A stretch of DNA of 64,000 bases from Kitasatospora kifunensis (GTDB lineage Bacteria; Actinomycetota; Actinomycetes; Streptomycetales; Streptomycetaceae): NCBI RefSeq assembly GCF_014203855.1, contig NZ_JACHJV010000001.1, positions 6,448,001-6,512,000 of the forward strand, read 5' to 3'. A model generated the notes under the pieces. It saw only the letters and a program-made list of their open reading frames with translations, had not been told where the DNA came from and made no database searches. Shown here one piece after another: positions 25,727 to 34,925 of the stretch. Position 1 is the first letter of the stretch. Every line of letters begins with the position of its first letter. The position numbers and the translations under genes were made by a program.

Positions 25727-25990
25727 GGCTCCGACCCTAGCGGGCTGCGCCGACAACCCACGGGTACCGGTTCGGCACACTGGTCCCGGGAGCGTTCTCC
25801 GGCGCCCCCGTCCCGCGGTGTGGGACGGGGGCGCGCCGGGGTGCCCCAAGCGGGCGTGAGGGCTGTTCATCGACCTCTTGTTCGGGGAAGATCAACAGGT
25901 CGGACTCCGCGCGGCCCTTGATCCCCGCGCCGGTGCCGACCACCGCACCGCGTCAACCGGCCCGGCGGGCCCGACACCGGAGGGAGAGCT

Positions 25991-26599
25991 ATGCAGCGGA
26001 TCGAGTACAGCGCGGAAATCGCCGAGCTGCTGGGCCGCATCCGGCGCCGTCCGGCGGCCGGGTGGCCCTGGCGGCCGGCCGAGGAGGTGCCCCCGGGGCT
26101 GCCGGTGAAGCAGTCCTGGGGCTGGCTGTTCGCGCCGGACGGGCGGGTGCTCACGCTGGTCAACCCCAAGGACGGGATCGTCAGCCTGCCCGGCGGCTCG
26201 CTGGAGCCCGAGGACCGCGGCGACCCGGTGGCGGCGCTGGCCCGGGAGGCGGCCGAGGAGGCGCAGGCGGTGATCGGCCCCGCGCACTACCTGGGCTACC
26301 TCTACGACCGGGTCGGCTCGGCCAACGGCGGCCACGAGTGCGCCCGGGTCAGGATGGCCGCCGCGCTGCGCGGGGTCGGTCCGAGCGCGCCCGATCCGGC
26401 CTCCGGGCGGCACTACCGGCGGCTGCTGGTGGCGCCGGGCCTGGTGGTGGAGCTGCTCGGCTGGGGCCTGCCCGGCCTGCGGCAGGCTCGGGCGGCGGTG
26501 CGCACGGCGGCGGCGCAGCTCGGGGTGCCGGCGGCGGCGAACGAAGTGATCGAGGAGCTGCCGGTGACGGGGTGCGAGGTCTTTCCGCTGACCCGGTGA
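25991..26599 (+). CDS. NUDIX hydrolase
   Basis: A 202-residue pyrophosphohydrolase. The NUDIX helix reads GGSLEPEDRGDPVAALAREA followed by AEEAQ (about 72-96), keeping the catalytic REAAEEA; two extra residues lie between the leading Gly and this segment compared with the canonical Gx5Ex7REUxEExGU, a known variation. The Gly after the last Glu pair is also replaced by Ala-Gln. The substrate is probably a nucleoside diphosphate derivative. The ATG follows GGAGGGAG. It stands alone between sbcD (divergent) and the VOC gene. Confidence 0.85.
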   Translation: MQRIEYSAEIAELLGRIRRRPAAGWPWRPAEEVPPGLPVKQSWGWLFAPDGRVLTLVNPKDGIVSLPGGSLEPEDRGDPVAALAREAAEEAQAVIGPAHYLGYLYDRVGSANGGHECARVRMAAALRGVGPSAPDPASGRHYRRLLVAPGLVVELLGWGLPGLRQARAAVRTAAAQLGVPAAANEVIEELPVTGCEVFPLTR

Positions 26600-26739
26600 C
26601 CTCGCCGGTGACCTGTCTGCTGACCTCCCCCGCTGACCTGTCTGCTGTCCCGTGTGCCGTCCTGTGTGCGCAGTGTGCGCGTTCTGGGTGAGCCGCGGGA
26701 GCCGGTCGGCTAGGGTCGGTGGCGACTTAGGGGGTGCCC

Positions 26740-27099
26740 ATGTCCGGGCCGAGCGGCCATCTCATCCACCATCTCGAACTCTGGGTCGACGACCTGCTGC
26801 AGGCCGCCGAGCAGTGGGCTCCGGTGCTGCTCGCGCTCGGCTGCACCCCGTTCCAGAACTGGGAGACCGGGCGCAGTTGGCGACTCGGCGGGAGCTATCT
26901 GGTGATCGAACAGTCGCCGGCGCTGCGCCCGGGCGGGCACGACCGGCTGCGCGCCGGGCTCAACCACCTTGCGGTCCATGGCTCGCGGGCGGCGGTGGGT
27001 GCCGCGCTGGCGGCCGGCTGGACGCTGCGGGTGGACACCGGCGAGACGGTGCACCTGGTGGACGGTCAGGGATTCGAGCTGGAAGTGGTCTGCGACTGA
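26740..27099 (+). CDS. VOC-superfamily (glyoxalase-like) protein
   Basis: A 119-residue single-domain VOC protein. LIHHLELWVDDLLQAAEQW is the first beta-alpha unit with the metal His, NHLAVHGS the second, and GFELEVVCD the closing strand with the Glu ligand. It could be a dioxygenase, isomerase or resistance-type binding protein; nothing nearby fixes this. ATG 26740 has AGGGGG 5 bases upstream; GTG 26734 is in frame. Confidence 0.75.
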   Translation: MSGPSGHLIHHLELWVDDLLQAAEQWAPVLLALGCTPFQNWETGRSWRLGGSYLVIEQSPALRPGGHDRLRAGLNHLAVHGSRAAVGAALAAGWTLRVDTGETVHLVDGQGFELEVVCD

Positions 27100-27335
27100 C
27101 GGCTGTTGGGCCGCCGTAGCGCCTCGGCCGGTACCCAGCCGACACTCAGCGAACGCACAGCGAGCGGTCAGCACATTCGCGACCATTCGTCAGGAAGGCG
27201 ACAGCCAGCCGACATTGGAGCCAACTTCTGCTGCTGGAGTGAGAATTCCCGTCAACATCTTTGGCATGGGCACTTCCCGAGACTGGGCGCCACTGGTACC
27301 ACGGAGTAACCCCAACACTCTCCCGTGGAGGTGCA

Positions 27336-28130
27336 ATGCGTCCCGTCCGTGTTGTCTCCGGTGCCGTCATGGCGTTGCTGCTCGCCGTGGCCACACTCTT
27401 CCTGGTCACTCCGGCCAACGCCGCAAGCGTCAACTACGTCGCGCTGGGCGACTCCTACGCGGCCGGCGTGGGAGCCGGCAACTACGACAGCTCCAGCGGC
27501 AACTGCAGCCGCAGCTACGGCGCCTATCCCGAGCTGTGGGCCTCCGCCAACAGCCCGTCCAGCTTCACCTCCGTCGCCTGCTCCGGGGCGAAGACCGGTG
27601 ACGTGCTCAACACCCAGCTCTCAGCGGTCAATTCCAGCACCACCCTGATCAGCCTCACCATAGGTGGCAACGACGCCGGATTCTCCAGCACCATGGAGAC
27701 CTGTGTGCTGGACGGCACCAGTGCCTGCCAGAGCGCCGTGGCCACGGACGAGTCCTACGCCCAGAACACCCTGCCCGGCCTGCTGAACAACCTGTACGCG
27801 GCGATCAGAGGCAAGGCGCCCAGCGCCGAGGTCGTCGTGCTTGGCTACCCGCACCTCTACGAAGTGCCCGGCAGCTGCTGGTTCGGCATCAGTGACACCT
27901 CGCGGACCGCGATCAACGGAGCCGCCGACACGCTGGACGGCGTGATCGCCAAGGCGGCGGCCAACGCCGGCTTCACCTTTGCCGACGTGCGTGACGCCTT
28001 CAGTGGTCACGAGATCTGCAGCAACGACGAGTGGCTGCACAGCACCACCCTGCCCATCGATGAGAGCTACCACCCCACCGCCGACGGCCAGTCGCTCGGC
28101 TACCTGCCCGTCTTCTCCAACGCCATCTGA
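27336..28130 (+). CDS. Secreted SGNH/GDSL esterase-lipase
   Basis: A 264-residue secreted hydrolase. The signal peptide is MRPVRVVSGAVMALLLAVAT and on to TPANA, with cleavage likely after residue 29. Block I is YVALGDSYAAG with nucleophile Ser40, block III is TIGGNDAGF with Asn112, and block V is ESYHPTADG with the catalytic His near 246. Six or more cysteines match the three disulfides of Streptomyces SGNH lipases of this size (S. rimosus lipase, S. albidoflavus phospholipase A1 type). It likely hydrolyses esters or phospholipids outside the cell. The ATG follows GTGGAGGTG; a bidirectional terminator follows. Confidence 0.92.
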   Translation: MRPVRVVSGAVMALLLAVATLFLVTPANAASVNYVALGDSYAAGVGAGNYDSSSGNCSRSYGAYPELWASANSPSSFTSVACSGAKTGDVLNTQLSAVNSSTTLISLTIGGNDAGFSSTMETCVLDGTSACQSAVATDESYAQNTLPGLLNNLYAAIRGKAPSAEVVVLGYPHLYEVPGSCWFGISDTSRTAINGAADTLDGVIAKAAANAGFTFADVRDAFSGHEICSNDEWLHSTTLPIDESYHPTADGQSLGYLPVFSNAI

Positions 28131-28155
28131 CTCCTCGTCAGCACTATAGCGCAGC

Positions 28156-28187
28156 GGCCGCACGGGTGCACTGCCACCCGTGCGGCC
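28156..28187. terminator. Bidirectional terminator between lipase and chitinase genes
   Basis: GGCCGCACGGGTG (28156-28168) and CACCCGTGCGGCC (28175-28187) form a perfect 13-bp stem with a 6-base loop, between two convergent genes that end at 28130 and 28238. There is no T-run, as is usual for streptomycete terminators. Confidence 0.85.
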
Positions 28188-28237
28188 TCGCCATGCTGAT
28201 GTTCAGTCAGCTGGCTTGAGGGTAGTGCCGGTTCGGT

Positions 28238-29572
28238 TCAGCAGGGGCCGTCGTCGGACCAGACGCCGTACTGTCCGCTGGCGGTCGGCACCTCGTTCAG
28301 CGTCCACCACTTGGCGTGGTAGTTGTGCCCGTTGTAGGAGACCTTGTCGCCGGCCACGTACGTGGTGCTCGCGCTCCAGGCCGGGGCGGTGCAGGTGCCC
28401 GGGCTGCTCGGCGGCGTGCTGATCGGGCTCGACGGCGGCGTGGTGGGCGGGGTGACCGGCGGCGTCGTGGGCGGCGTGGTGGGCGGGGTCGCGCCGGCGA
28501 ACTGCACGGTGTACTTGGTGAAGTCCCAGGGGTTCTGGCTCACGCCCGAGCAGGAGCCCGACAGGCCGGGGTCGACCACCGGCGTGCACTGACGGTCCCG
28601 GTTGACCGACCAGAAGGTGTAGCGGGCCAGCCCGTTGGCGGTCGCGAAGTTCAACACCGTCTGGAAGTCGGCCTGGCTGAAGTACTCGGCGGCGTCGGTG
28701 CGCCCGTTCATCATCGAGACGCCCTCGTGGGCGTAGGCGGTGGCCGCGCTCCAGCCGAAGGTGTTCTGCAGGATGGTGTTGAACGCGGTCAGTGCGGCGA
28801 CCTGGGAGGCGCCGCCGTTGAAGCCGCCGTCGAAGGGCATGATCGAGTAGTTGTTGGGCGTGAAGCCCTGCGACTTGGCCTCGTTCAGCATCTGGGTGCC
28901 GAACCAGCCGGTGCCGGCCGTGGTCCCGGCGGTGGTGATGGAGACGTACAGGCCCGGGTTGTTCGCCTGCAGGATCTTCGCCGCGCCGATCTCGTTGTGG
29001 ATCGCCGCGGTGTTCTCGTACTCCGGCTCCTCCAGGTCGAAGTCGATCGCGTGCAGCCCGTACTTGGTGATCACCTTCTGGTACGCGGCCGCGGTGGCGT
29101 CCGGCGTGCCGCAGTCCTGGCCGAGCTTGGTGCCGCCGTAGCCGCCGAAGGAGACCGAGACGTCGCCGCCCCTGGCACGGATCTCCTGGATCACGGCCGG
29201 GATCGTGGTGTCGGTGTCGATCGAGGAGGTGCCGCCCCAGGCGGGGTTGCAGCCACCGGAGTCGAGGATGAAGGCCAGCTGGAAGGCCTTCTGGCCGGTG
29301 GCGTCCATCACCGCGCCGGCGTCCGGCGCGCTGTTGTCCTCGGGCATCAGGTAGGGCGCCGAGGCGTACCAGTTGCTGCTCAGCGCACCGGCTGCGGCTG
29401 CGGGCGCGGTGCTGGAGGCCAGTGCCGAGCCGCCGCTCGCCAGGGTGGCGAAGGTGCCGGCCAGCAGGCCGAGGGTGGCCAGGCCGGTCAGGGCGGTGGT
29501 GCGGCGCCGGCGGTGCCGGGAGGCCGGGGCCGCCGCCGTGGTGGCGGCAGGGGGGAGCTGGGCGCGTTCCAT
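28238..29572 (-). CDS. Secreted GH18 chitinase with C-terminal chitin-binding module
   Basis: A 444-residue extracellular glycosidase. A long basic signal sequence (RHRRRRTTALTGLATLGLLAG, residues about 19-39, up to ALASS) is compatible with Sec or Tat export. The GH18 barrel (about 65-345) has FGGYGG on strand 3 and DFDLE (Asp177, Asp179, Glu181), the DxDxE core with the general acid Glu. A Pro/Thr linker (PPTTPPTTPPVTPPTTPP) leads to a CBM5/12-like domain, AWSASTTYVAGDKVSYNGHN and YHAKWWTLNEVP. It should degrade chitin. ATG 29572 follows GGAGAGG; TTG 29575 is possible. A dre site lies about 110 bases upstream. Confidence 0.92.
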   Translation of the reverse strand: MERAQLPPAATTAAAPASRHRRRRTTALTGLATLGLLAGTFATLASGGSALASSTAPAAAAGALSSNWYASAPYLMPEDNSAPDAGAVMDATGQKAFQLAFILDSGGCNPAWGGTSSIDTDTTIPAVIQEIRARGGDVSVSFGGYGGTKLGQDCGTPDATAAAYQKVITKYGLHAIDFDLEEPEYENTAAIHNEIGAAKILQANNPGLYVSITTAGTTAGTGWFGTQMLNEAKSQGFTPNNYSIMPFDGGFNGGASQVAALTAFNTILQNTFGWSAATAYAHEGVSMMNGRTDAAEYFSQADFQTVLNFATANGLARYTFWSVNRDRQCTPVVDPGLSGSCSGVSQNPWDFTKYTVQFAGATPPTTPPTTPPVTPPTTPPSSPISTPPSSPGTCTAPAWSASTTYVAGDKVSYNGHNYHAKWWTLNEVPTASGQYGVWSDDGPC

Positions 29573-29678
29573 CAAAACCTCTCCAGGAAAGGACAGTGGG
29601 GGACCGCCTCACGCACGCTGTGGGGGAGCGTGGCGGCGGGTGTCGCCTACCGGATCGGCAGAGACCCGTGCCCAATAA

Positions 29679-29694
29679 AGTGGACTAGACCAAC
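29679..29694 (-). promoter_or_regulatory. DasR-responsive element (dre) of the chitinase gene
   Basis: AGTGGACTAGACCAAC has 11 of 12 core positions of the dre palindrome TGGTCTAGACCA. It lies about 110 bases before the chitinase ATG, the usual distance for DasR-controlled streptomycete chitinase promoters. DasR, released by glucosamine-6-phosphate, would link chitinase expression to aminosugar supply. Confidence 0.75.
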
Positions 29695-29812
29695 TGTGAG
29701 GTCAAGAGTCAGACCCCGACTTAAGCCTGACTTCAGGTCGGCACGGGTGGTCAGGTGGTGGTCAGGTGGTGGTGCGGCGGGTTGTCGGGCGCACCGGTGG
29801 GCCTGTCGGCGG

Positions 29813-31642
29813 TCACGCTTGGTAGAGCGCCTCGATGTCCGCCGCGTACCACTTGGCGATCGCTTGCCGACGCAGCTTGAGCGAGGGGGTCAGCAGGCCC
29901 TGCTCGACGGTGAACTCGCCCGGCAGCAGCCGAAACGCCCGGATCGACTCGGCCCGGGAGACCGCGGTGTTGGCGGCCGCCACCGCGCGCTGGATCTCCG
30001 CGTGCAGCTCCTCGTCCGCCAGCGCCGTCCAGGCGTCCACCACCGCCCGCCGCCGGGACAGCTGCCAGTGCTCGAAGGCCCGCGCGTCCAGGGTGATCAG
30101 CGCCGTCACGTACGGGCGGTTGTCGCCCACCACCAGGCACTGGGCCACCAGCGGGTGCGCCCGTACCCGCTCCTCCAGCGCGGCGGGCGCCAGGTTCTTG
30201 CCGCTGCTGGTGACGATCAGCTCCTTCTTGCGCCCGGTGATGCTCAGGTACCCGTCCTCGTCCAGCGAGCCCAGATCGCCGGTGGCCAACCAGCCGTCGT
30301 GCAGCGCCTCGGCCGTGCAGCGCGGGTGGTTGAGGTAGCCGCCGAACACGCCGGGCCCGCGCACCCAGACCTCGCCGTCCGGCGCGATCGCCACCGTGGC
30401 GCCGGGGACCGGGCGGCCCACGGTGCCGAACTTGGGGCTCCCGACCGGGTTCGCGGTGATCGCCGCGGTGGTCTCGGTCAGCCCGTAGCCCTCGTAGATG
30501 GTCATGCCGGCGCCGGCGAAGAAGAGACCGAGGTCGCGGCTGAGGGTGGAGCCGCCGCAGATCATGCTGCGCACCCGGCCGCCCAGGGTGGCCCGCAGCT
30601 TCTGGTAGACCAGCCGTTCGTAGGCGAGGTGCTTCATCCGCAGCGAGGCGCCGGTCCCGGAGCCTCGGCCCAGGCCGCGCTGCTCGACCGCCTGCGCCCA
30701 GCGCATCGCGATCTCGGCGGCCTGGGCGAAGACTTCGCCGCGCCCGGCGGTCTCGGCCGCGATCCGCGCGGCGTCGTAGAGCTTCTCGAAGACATAGGGG
30801 ACGGCCTGCAGGAAAGTGGGCCGGAACGAGGCGAGCGCGTCCAACAGCTGCTGGGAGCCGAGGTCGGCCAGATGGCCGAGCTGGATTCCGCCGCGCACGG
30901 CCGCCACCTGCACCATCCGCCCGTACACATGGGCCAGCGGCAGGATGAGCAGGGTGGCCGCCTGCTCGTCGGGCCCCTCGCTGAAGACCGAGCCCCAGCC
31001 CGCGAGCACGTTGTCCGCCTCGGCGGTGAAGTTGCCGTGGGTGAGCAGGCAGCCCTTGGGATGTCCGGTGGTGCCGGAGGTGTAGATCACGGTGGCGATG
31101 GACACGGCGGTGACGGCCGCCCGTTGACGGTGCACCAGGCTCTCCGGCACGCCGGCGCCGTCCTCGGTCAGCTCGCGCACACAGCCCTGGTCGAGCTGCC
31201 AGATCTCGGCCAGGTGCGGCAGCGCGTCGCAGACCGCGCCGATCGTCATCGCGTGGTCCTCGTCCTCCACCACGCAGGCCACCGCCTCGGTCTCGGCCAG
31301 GATCCAGCGGACCTGCTCGGCGGCGGCGGTGGGGTAGACCGGGACCGGGATCGCGCCGATGGACCAGAGCGCGTAGTCGAACAGCGTCCACTCGTACCGG
31401 GTCCTGGACATCAGCGCGACCCGGTCGCCGAATCGGATGCCGCGGGCGAGCAGGCCCTTGGCCAGGCCCAGCACCTCGTCCCGGAAGGCGGTGGCGGTGA
31501 CCGGGACCCAGCGCGCGGTGGGCCGCGAGCGGCGGGAGAACTGGATCAGCGCGGGGGTGAGTTCGGCGTTCTCATAGACCGAGTCGGCCAGCCCACCGGG
31601 CGCGGGCGGCGCCAGCGGCGGGGTGCTCAGCTCGCGCTGCAT
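29813..31642 (-). CDS. fadD: Long-chain acyl-CoA synthetase (AMP-forming)
   Basis: A 609-residue ANL-superfamily ligase. The phosphate loop is YTSGTTGHPKG (187-197); IYEGYGLTETTA is the A5 motif, GWLATGDLGSLDEDG contains the ribose-binding Asp and ITGRKKELIVTSSGKN the hinge. It activates a fatty acid with ATP and CoA. Its N-terminus (SVYENAELTPALIQFSRR) and length place it with FadD15/ACSL-type enzymes. It is divergent from the conservon across a repeat-rich 364-base gap. Chain length preference cannot be read from the sequence. Confidence 0.92.
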   Translation of the reverse strand: MQRELSTPPLAPPAPGGLADSVYENAELTPALIQFSRRSRPTARWVPVTATAFRDEVLGLAKGLLARGIRFGDRVALMSRTRYEWTLFDYALWSIGAIPVPVYPTAAAEQVRWILAETEAVACVVEDEDHAMTIGAVCDALPHLAEIWQLDQGCVRELTEDGAGVPESLVHRQRAAVTAVSIATVIYTSGTTGHPKGCLLTHGNFTAEADNVLAGWGSVFSEGPDEQAATLLILPLAHVYGRMVQVAAVRGGIQLGHLADLGSQQLLDALASFRPTFLQAVPYVFEKLYDAARIAAETAGRGEVFAQAAEIAMRWAQAVEQRGLGRGSGTGASLRMKHLAYERLVYQKLRATLGGRVRSMICGGSTLSRDLGLFFAGAGMTIYEGYGLTETTAAITANPVGSPKFGTVGRPVPGATVAIAPDGEVWVRGPGVFGGYLNHPRCTAEALHDGWLATGDLGSLDEDGYLSITGRKKELIVTSSGKNLAPAALEERVRAHPLVAQCLVVGDNRPYVTALITLDARAFEHWQLSRRRAVVDAWTALADEELHAEIQRAVAAANTAVSRAESIRAFRLLPGEFTVEQGLLTPSLKLRRQAIAKWYAADIEALYQA

Positions 31643-32006
31643 CCTTCCCGGCCCTCTCCGGCCCCGCCACGACCACGCTCCGTGGCCCGTCCGGAGACCT
31701 GCGGTGACCTCCTGGGGCTCGCTAGCGACCGTAGCGGATCGCCGCCGCGCTGCCCAGGTCTGTGCAAATCCACCACCGGAAAGACACCTTCAGGGGCTTT
31801 TCGTGCCAGTGGATCCGTCGGCCCGACGGATCGGCTCAACGGATCAGTCCGCGGATCGGCTCAACGGATCAGTCAACGGCTCGGCCCAACGGATCAGACA
31901 CCGGCTAACAACAGATCAGGATCGATCTCCAAGAGTCGGCGAACCAGTCAGGCTTGAGTAGTAAGCTCGCGCAGATCCCACCCGGGCACACCCGACCGAG
32001 GCCCTC
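31643..32006. other. Divergent intergenic region with palindrome and tandem repeats
   Basis: No gene is seen in these 364 bases between fadD and cvnA. The region holds a perfect 10-1-10 palindrome, GATCCGTCGG-C-CCGACGGATC (31812-31832), followed by three 25-bp tandem units. Promoters for both genes should lie here. Confidence 0.6.
31827..31899. repeat. Three 25-bp tandem repeats upstream of the conservon
   Basis: The 23-base string from 31827 to 31849 (CGGATCGGCTCAACGGATCA then GTC) recurs exactly at 31852-31874 and with three changes at 31877-31899, a constant 25-base period. Each unit has two GGATC-type half-sites. The first copy shares its start with the preceding palindrome. Confidence 0.8.
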
Positions 32007-34925
32007 ATGCGTCTGCGCAGCAGCTCGATCCGCGCGAAGATCATCGCGCTGCTCCTCGTGCCCATCGTGGCGCTGGTGGGCCTGTGGGCCTATGCCACCC
32101 TGGTCACCACGAGTGACTTCTGGAACCAGCTGAACGTGGTCTCGGCCGTCCGCGCCTTCGTCGCCCCGGTCGACCAGGTCACCCGCGACCTGCAGGCCGA
32201 GCGTACGGCCGCGGTCGTCCGACTGGCCAGCGCGCAGGCCGAGGACGTGCAGAACGACTACCTGAACGCGCAGAAGACCACCGACCAGGACCTACAGGCG
32301 CTGCAGCAGCAGGCGAGCGGCTCGGACGCGGGCAAGCTGGACGGTGACGAGCGGGCCCAGCTGCAGATCGTGCTCAAGTCCGCCGGCCAACTGACCCAGC
32401 TGCGCGGCGAGGTGGGACAGCAGACGATCAACTGGGAGTACGCGCTGGGCCAGTACAGCGAGCTGATCAAGCCCTCGTTCTCCTTCTTCACCTCCTTCGT
32501 CAGCCAGCAGAGCGGCCAACTGCCCCGCCAGGGCGAGGTGCTGATCGAGCTGAACCGGGCCAGGGAGTACCTGGCGCAGGAGGACGCGGCGTTGCAGGCG
32601 CTGCTGGGCGACAACACCCCGGACGCCACCGGGTACCAGGCCGTGCTCGACCCGATGCACGAACAGCAGGCGCTCTACGTCGTCTTCATCGGCGAGTTGG
32701 AGCAGCCGGACCAGGGCGACTACAGCGCGCTGCGCGGCGGTGTCGACTGGAGCGCGCTGGACCTGGCCGAGCACGAGTTCCAGAGCGCGGCCGCACCCGC
32801 CGACGCGCAGCACAACATGAGCCAGGCGAGCTGGCGGCAGACCGCCGACCGGGTGCTCGGCGACCTCGCCCAGGAGAACGCCAAGTTGGCGGGCGCGCAG
32901 GCGGACCGGGCCCACGCCTATGCGATGGGGCTGCTCTGGCGCGGTGGGATCGCCGGTGTGGTCGGCCTGTTGGCGATCGTGCTCTCGGTGGCGGTCTCGC
33001 TGCGGATCGGCCGCGGCATGGTGCGCGAGCTGATCGGCCTGCGCAACGCCGCCCACGAGTTGGCCGGCACCCGGTTGCCCTCGGTGATGCAACGACTGCG
33101 CGAGGGACAGCCGGTGGACGTCGCCGCCGAGGCCCCCGAGCTCGACTTCGGCCCGGCCGAGGTCGGCCAGGTGGGCCGGGCGTTCAACCAGGTCCAGCGC
33201 ACCGCCGTGCGGGCCGCGGTCGAACAGGCCGAGCTGCGGCGCGGTGTCTCGGCGGTCTTCGTCAACCTGGCCAGGCGCAGCCAGGTGCTGCTGCACCGGC
33301 AGTTGACCTTGCTGGACACCATGGAGCGGCGCACCGAGGACCCGGCCGAGCTGGAGGACCTCTTCAAGCTCGACCACCTGACCACCCGGATGCGGCGGCA
33401 CGCGGAGGGCCTGATCATCCTCTCCGGCGGCTCGCCGGGGCGAGCTTGGCGCAAGCCGGTCCGGATGGTCGACGTGGTCCGCGCGGCGGTCGGGGAGGTG
33501 GAGGACTACGCCCGGGTGATAGTGCGGCCCTTCCCCGGCACCGGGCTGCTGGGCACGGCGGTCGCCGACGTCACCCACCTGATCGCCGAACTGGTGGAGA
33601 ACGCCGCGGTGTTCTCGCCGCCGCAGACCCAGGTGACGGTGCAGGGCGAGGTGGTGGCGCACGGCTTCGCGCTGGAGATAGACGACCGCGGGCTCGGGTT
33701 GAGCGAGTCGGCGCTGGTCGAGATCAACCAACGCCTTGAGGTGGAGCAGGCCTTCGACCTGACCGACACCGACCGGCTCGGGCTCTTCGTGGTCAGCCGG
33801 CTGGCCCGGCGGCACGGGGTGCGGGTGAGCCTGCGGGCCTCGCCGTACGGGGGGACCACGGCGGTGGTGCTGATACCCAGGGAGCTGCTGGCGGAGGTGC
33901 CGGGCGGGGGTGTGGGCGCGAGTGGGGGCGCGGGGGTTGGTGCGGTTGCCGGTGCGGGGACGGGGGCTGGTGCGGTTGCCGGTGCGGGGACGGGGGCTGG
34001 TGCGGTTGCCGGTGCGGGGACGGGGGCTGGTGCGGTTGCCGGTGCGGGGGCGTCGCGGCAGCGGGATCTGGTGGCGGTGGCCGGCGGGGCAAGGGCGGAG
34101 CTGCCGCGTCCGGGCGAGCTGAAGGCGCGCGGGGGTGAGATCCGGGCGGGCGGTACGCATCAGCGGCCGGTCACCGGGCCGCAGCCGGCCGACACCGAGC
34201 CCGCGCGCACACCCGGCGGGCTGCCGCGGCGGCGGGCGGCCGGGGGACCGGTGCTGGTCCCGCCGCCGGGAAGCGGGGGCGGCGGTCGGCATCGGCGGCG
34301 GGAGCCTGAGCCCGTAGTTGACGCAGCCTCAGCTGAGTTTCGCTCGGCCGATGGTGACAGACCGGCCGGCGGTCTACTGCCGCGCCGGGTCCGACAGGCC
34401 AATCTGGCACCGCAGTTGAAGGAGGCCGCCGCCCGTGGGGCGGGGCGTGGGGCGGATGGCGGGCCGGATCGTCCGGTCGGGCAGGCGGCAGCGGAGCGGT
34501 CACCGGAGGAGGCGCGCGCCACCTTCAGCTCCTTCCAGCGCGGCTTCAGCCGGGGGCGGGCCGTTACCGTGTCCGGCTCCAGCCCTGGTGCCGTGCCTGG
34601 TTCACCGCCGTCGCCTGTCGCGCCGTCGCCTGTCGCGCCTGCGCCTGCCGCCGCCTCCTCGCCTGGCGGTTCGCCGTCCAGTCCCCGGCTGTCCAGTCCC
34701 CGGCTGTCCAGGTCGTCGCCGACCGGGTCCTCGTCGACCGGTTCCTCACCGGACGCAGCGCTGCCGCCGCCCGTTGTACCGTTGCCCGCCATGTCCTTGC
34801 CCGCCGAGGCCAGGTCGCTCTCCCCGGAGGCCCGCCGCGCTCTGGCGGCCCCGCCTGTACCGGCAGCCCTGCCGGCCGCTCCACGCCCAGCAGCACCCGC
34901 ACCATCGGAAGGACCCGACCAATGA
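32007..34925 (+). CDS. cvnA: CvnA: sensor-histidine-kinase-like membrane protein of a conservon
   Basis: A 972-residue membrane sensor. A first transmembrane helix (about 11-33), a ~275-residue extracellular nitrate/nitrite-sensor-like helical domain, a second helix (about 310-333), a HAMP-like linker and a kinase-like ATPase follow. The N-box is ELVENAAVFSPP near 529 and the G-box DDRGLGLS near 559. A canonical phospho-His H-box is not obvious, as in other CvnA proteins. The last ~330 residues are a low-complexity Gly/Ala/Pro tail including four exact-frame decapeptide repeats (about 642-682). It overlaps cvnB by ATGA. Conservons are thought to act as GPCR-like receptor/GTPase complexes in streptomycete development. 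Confidence 0.92.
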   Translation: MRLRSSSIRAKIIALLLVPIVALVGLWAYATLVTTSDFWNQLNVVSAVRAFVAPVDQVTRDLQAERTAAVVRLASAQAEDVQNDYLNAQKTTDQDLQALQQQASGSDAGKLDGDERAQLQIVLKSAGQLTQLRGEVGQQTINWEYALGQYSELIKPSFSFFTSFVSQQSGQLPRQGEVLIELNRAREYLAQEDAALQALLGDNTPDATGYQAVLDPMHEQQALYVVFIGELEQPDQGDYSALRGGVDWSALDLAEHEFQSAAAPADAQHNMSQASWRQTADRVLGDLAQENAKLAGAQADRAHAYAMGLLWRGGIAGVVGLLAIVLSVAVSLRIGRGMVRELIGLRNAAHELAGTRLPSVMQRLREGQPVDVAAEAPELDFGPAEVGQVGRAFNQVQRTAVRAAVEQAELRRGVSAVFVNLARRSQVLLHRQLTLLDTMERRTEDPAELEDLFKLDHLTTRMRRHAEGLIILSGGSPGRAWRKPVRMVDVVRAAVGEVEDYARVIVRPFPGTGLLGTAVADVTHLIAELVENAAVFSPPQTQVTVQGEVVAHGFALEIDDRGLGLSESALVEINQRLEVEQAFDLTDTDRLGLFVVSRLARRHGVRVSLRASPYGGTTAVVLIPRELLAEVPGGGVGASGGAGVGAVAGAGTGAGAVAGAGTGAGAVAGAGTGAGAVAGAGASRQRDLVAVAGGARAELPRPGELKARGGEIRAGGTHQRPVTGPQPADTEPARTPGGLPRRRAAGGPVLVPPPGSGGGGRHRRREPEPVVDAASAEFRSADGDRPAGGLLPRRVRQANLAPQLKEAAARGAGRGADGGPDRPVGQAAAERSPEEARATFSSFQRGFSRGRAVTVSGSSPGAVPGSPPSPVAPSPVAPAPAAASSPGGSPSSPRLSSPRLSRSSPTGSSSTGSSPDAALPPPVVPLPAMSLPAEARSLSPEARRALAAPPVPAALPAAPRPAAPAPSEGPDQ
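33931..34050 (+). repeat. Four 30-bp in-frame repeats within cvnA
   Basis: The 30-base unit at 33961-33990 begins CGGGGGCTGGTGCGGTTGCC. It occurs at 33931 (one change), 33961, 33991 and 34021 (last base changed) and encodes GAGAVAGAGT-type decapeptides. The length keeps the frame, so copy number can vary without breaking cvnA. Confidence 0.9.

Noticed and set aside
31801..31814. TCGTGCCAGTGGAT shared with the palindrome at 8241-8254, possible common operator
   Set aside because: Only one half-site is present here, and a few 14-base matches are expected by chance in 64 kb.
33931..34050. CRISPR-like array of 30-bp repeats
   Set aside because: The units are head to tail with no spacers and lie in frame inside cvnA.
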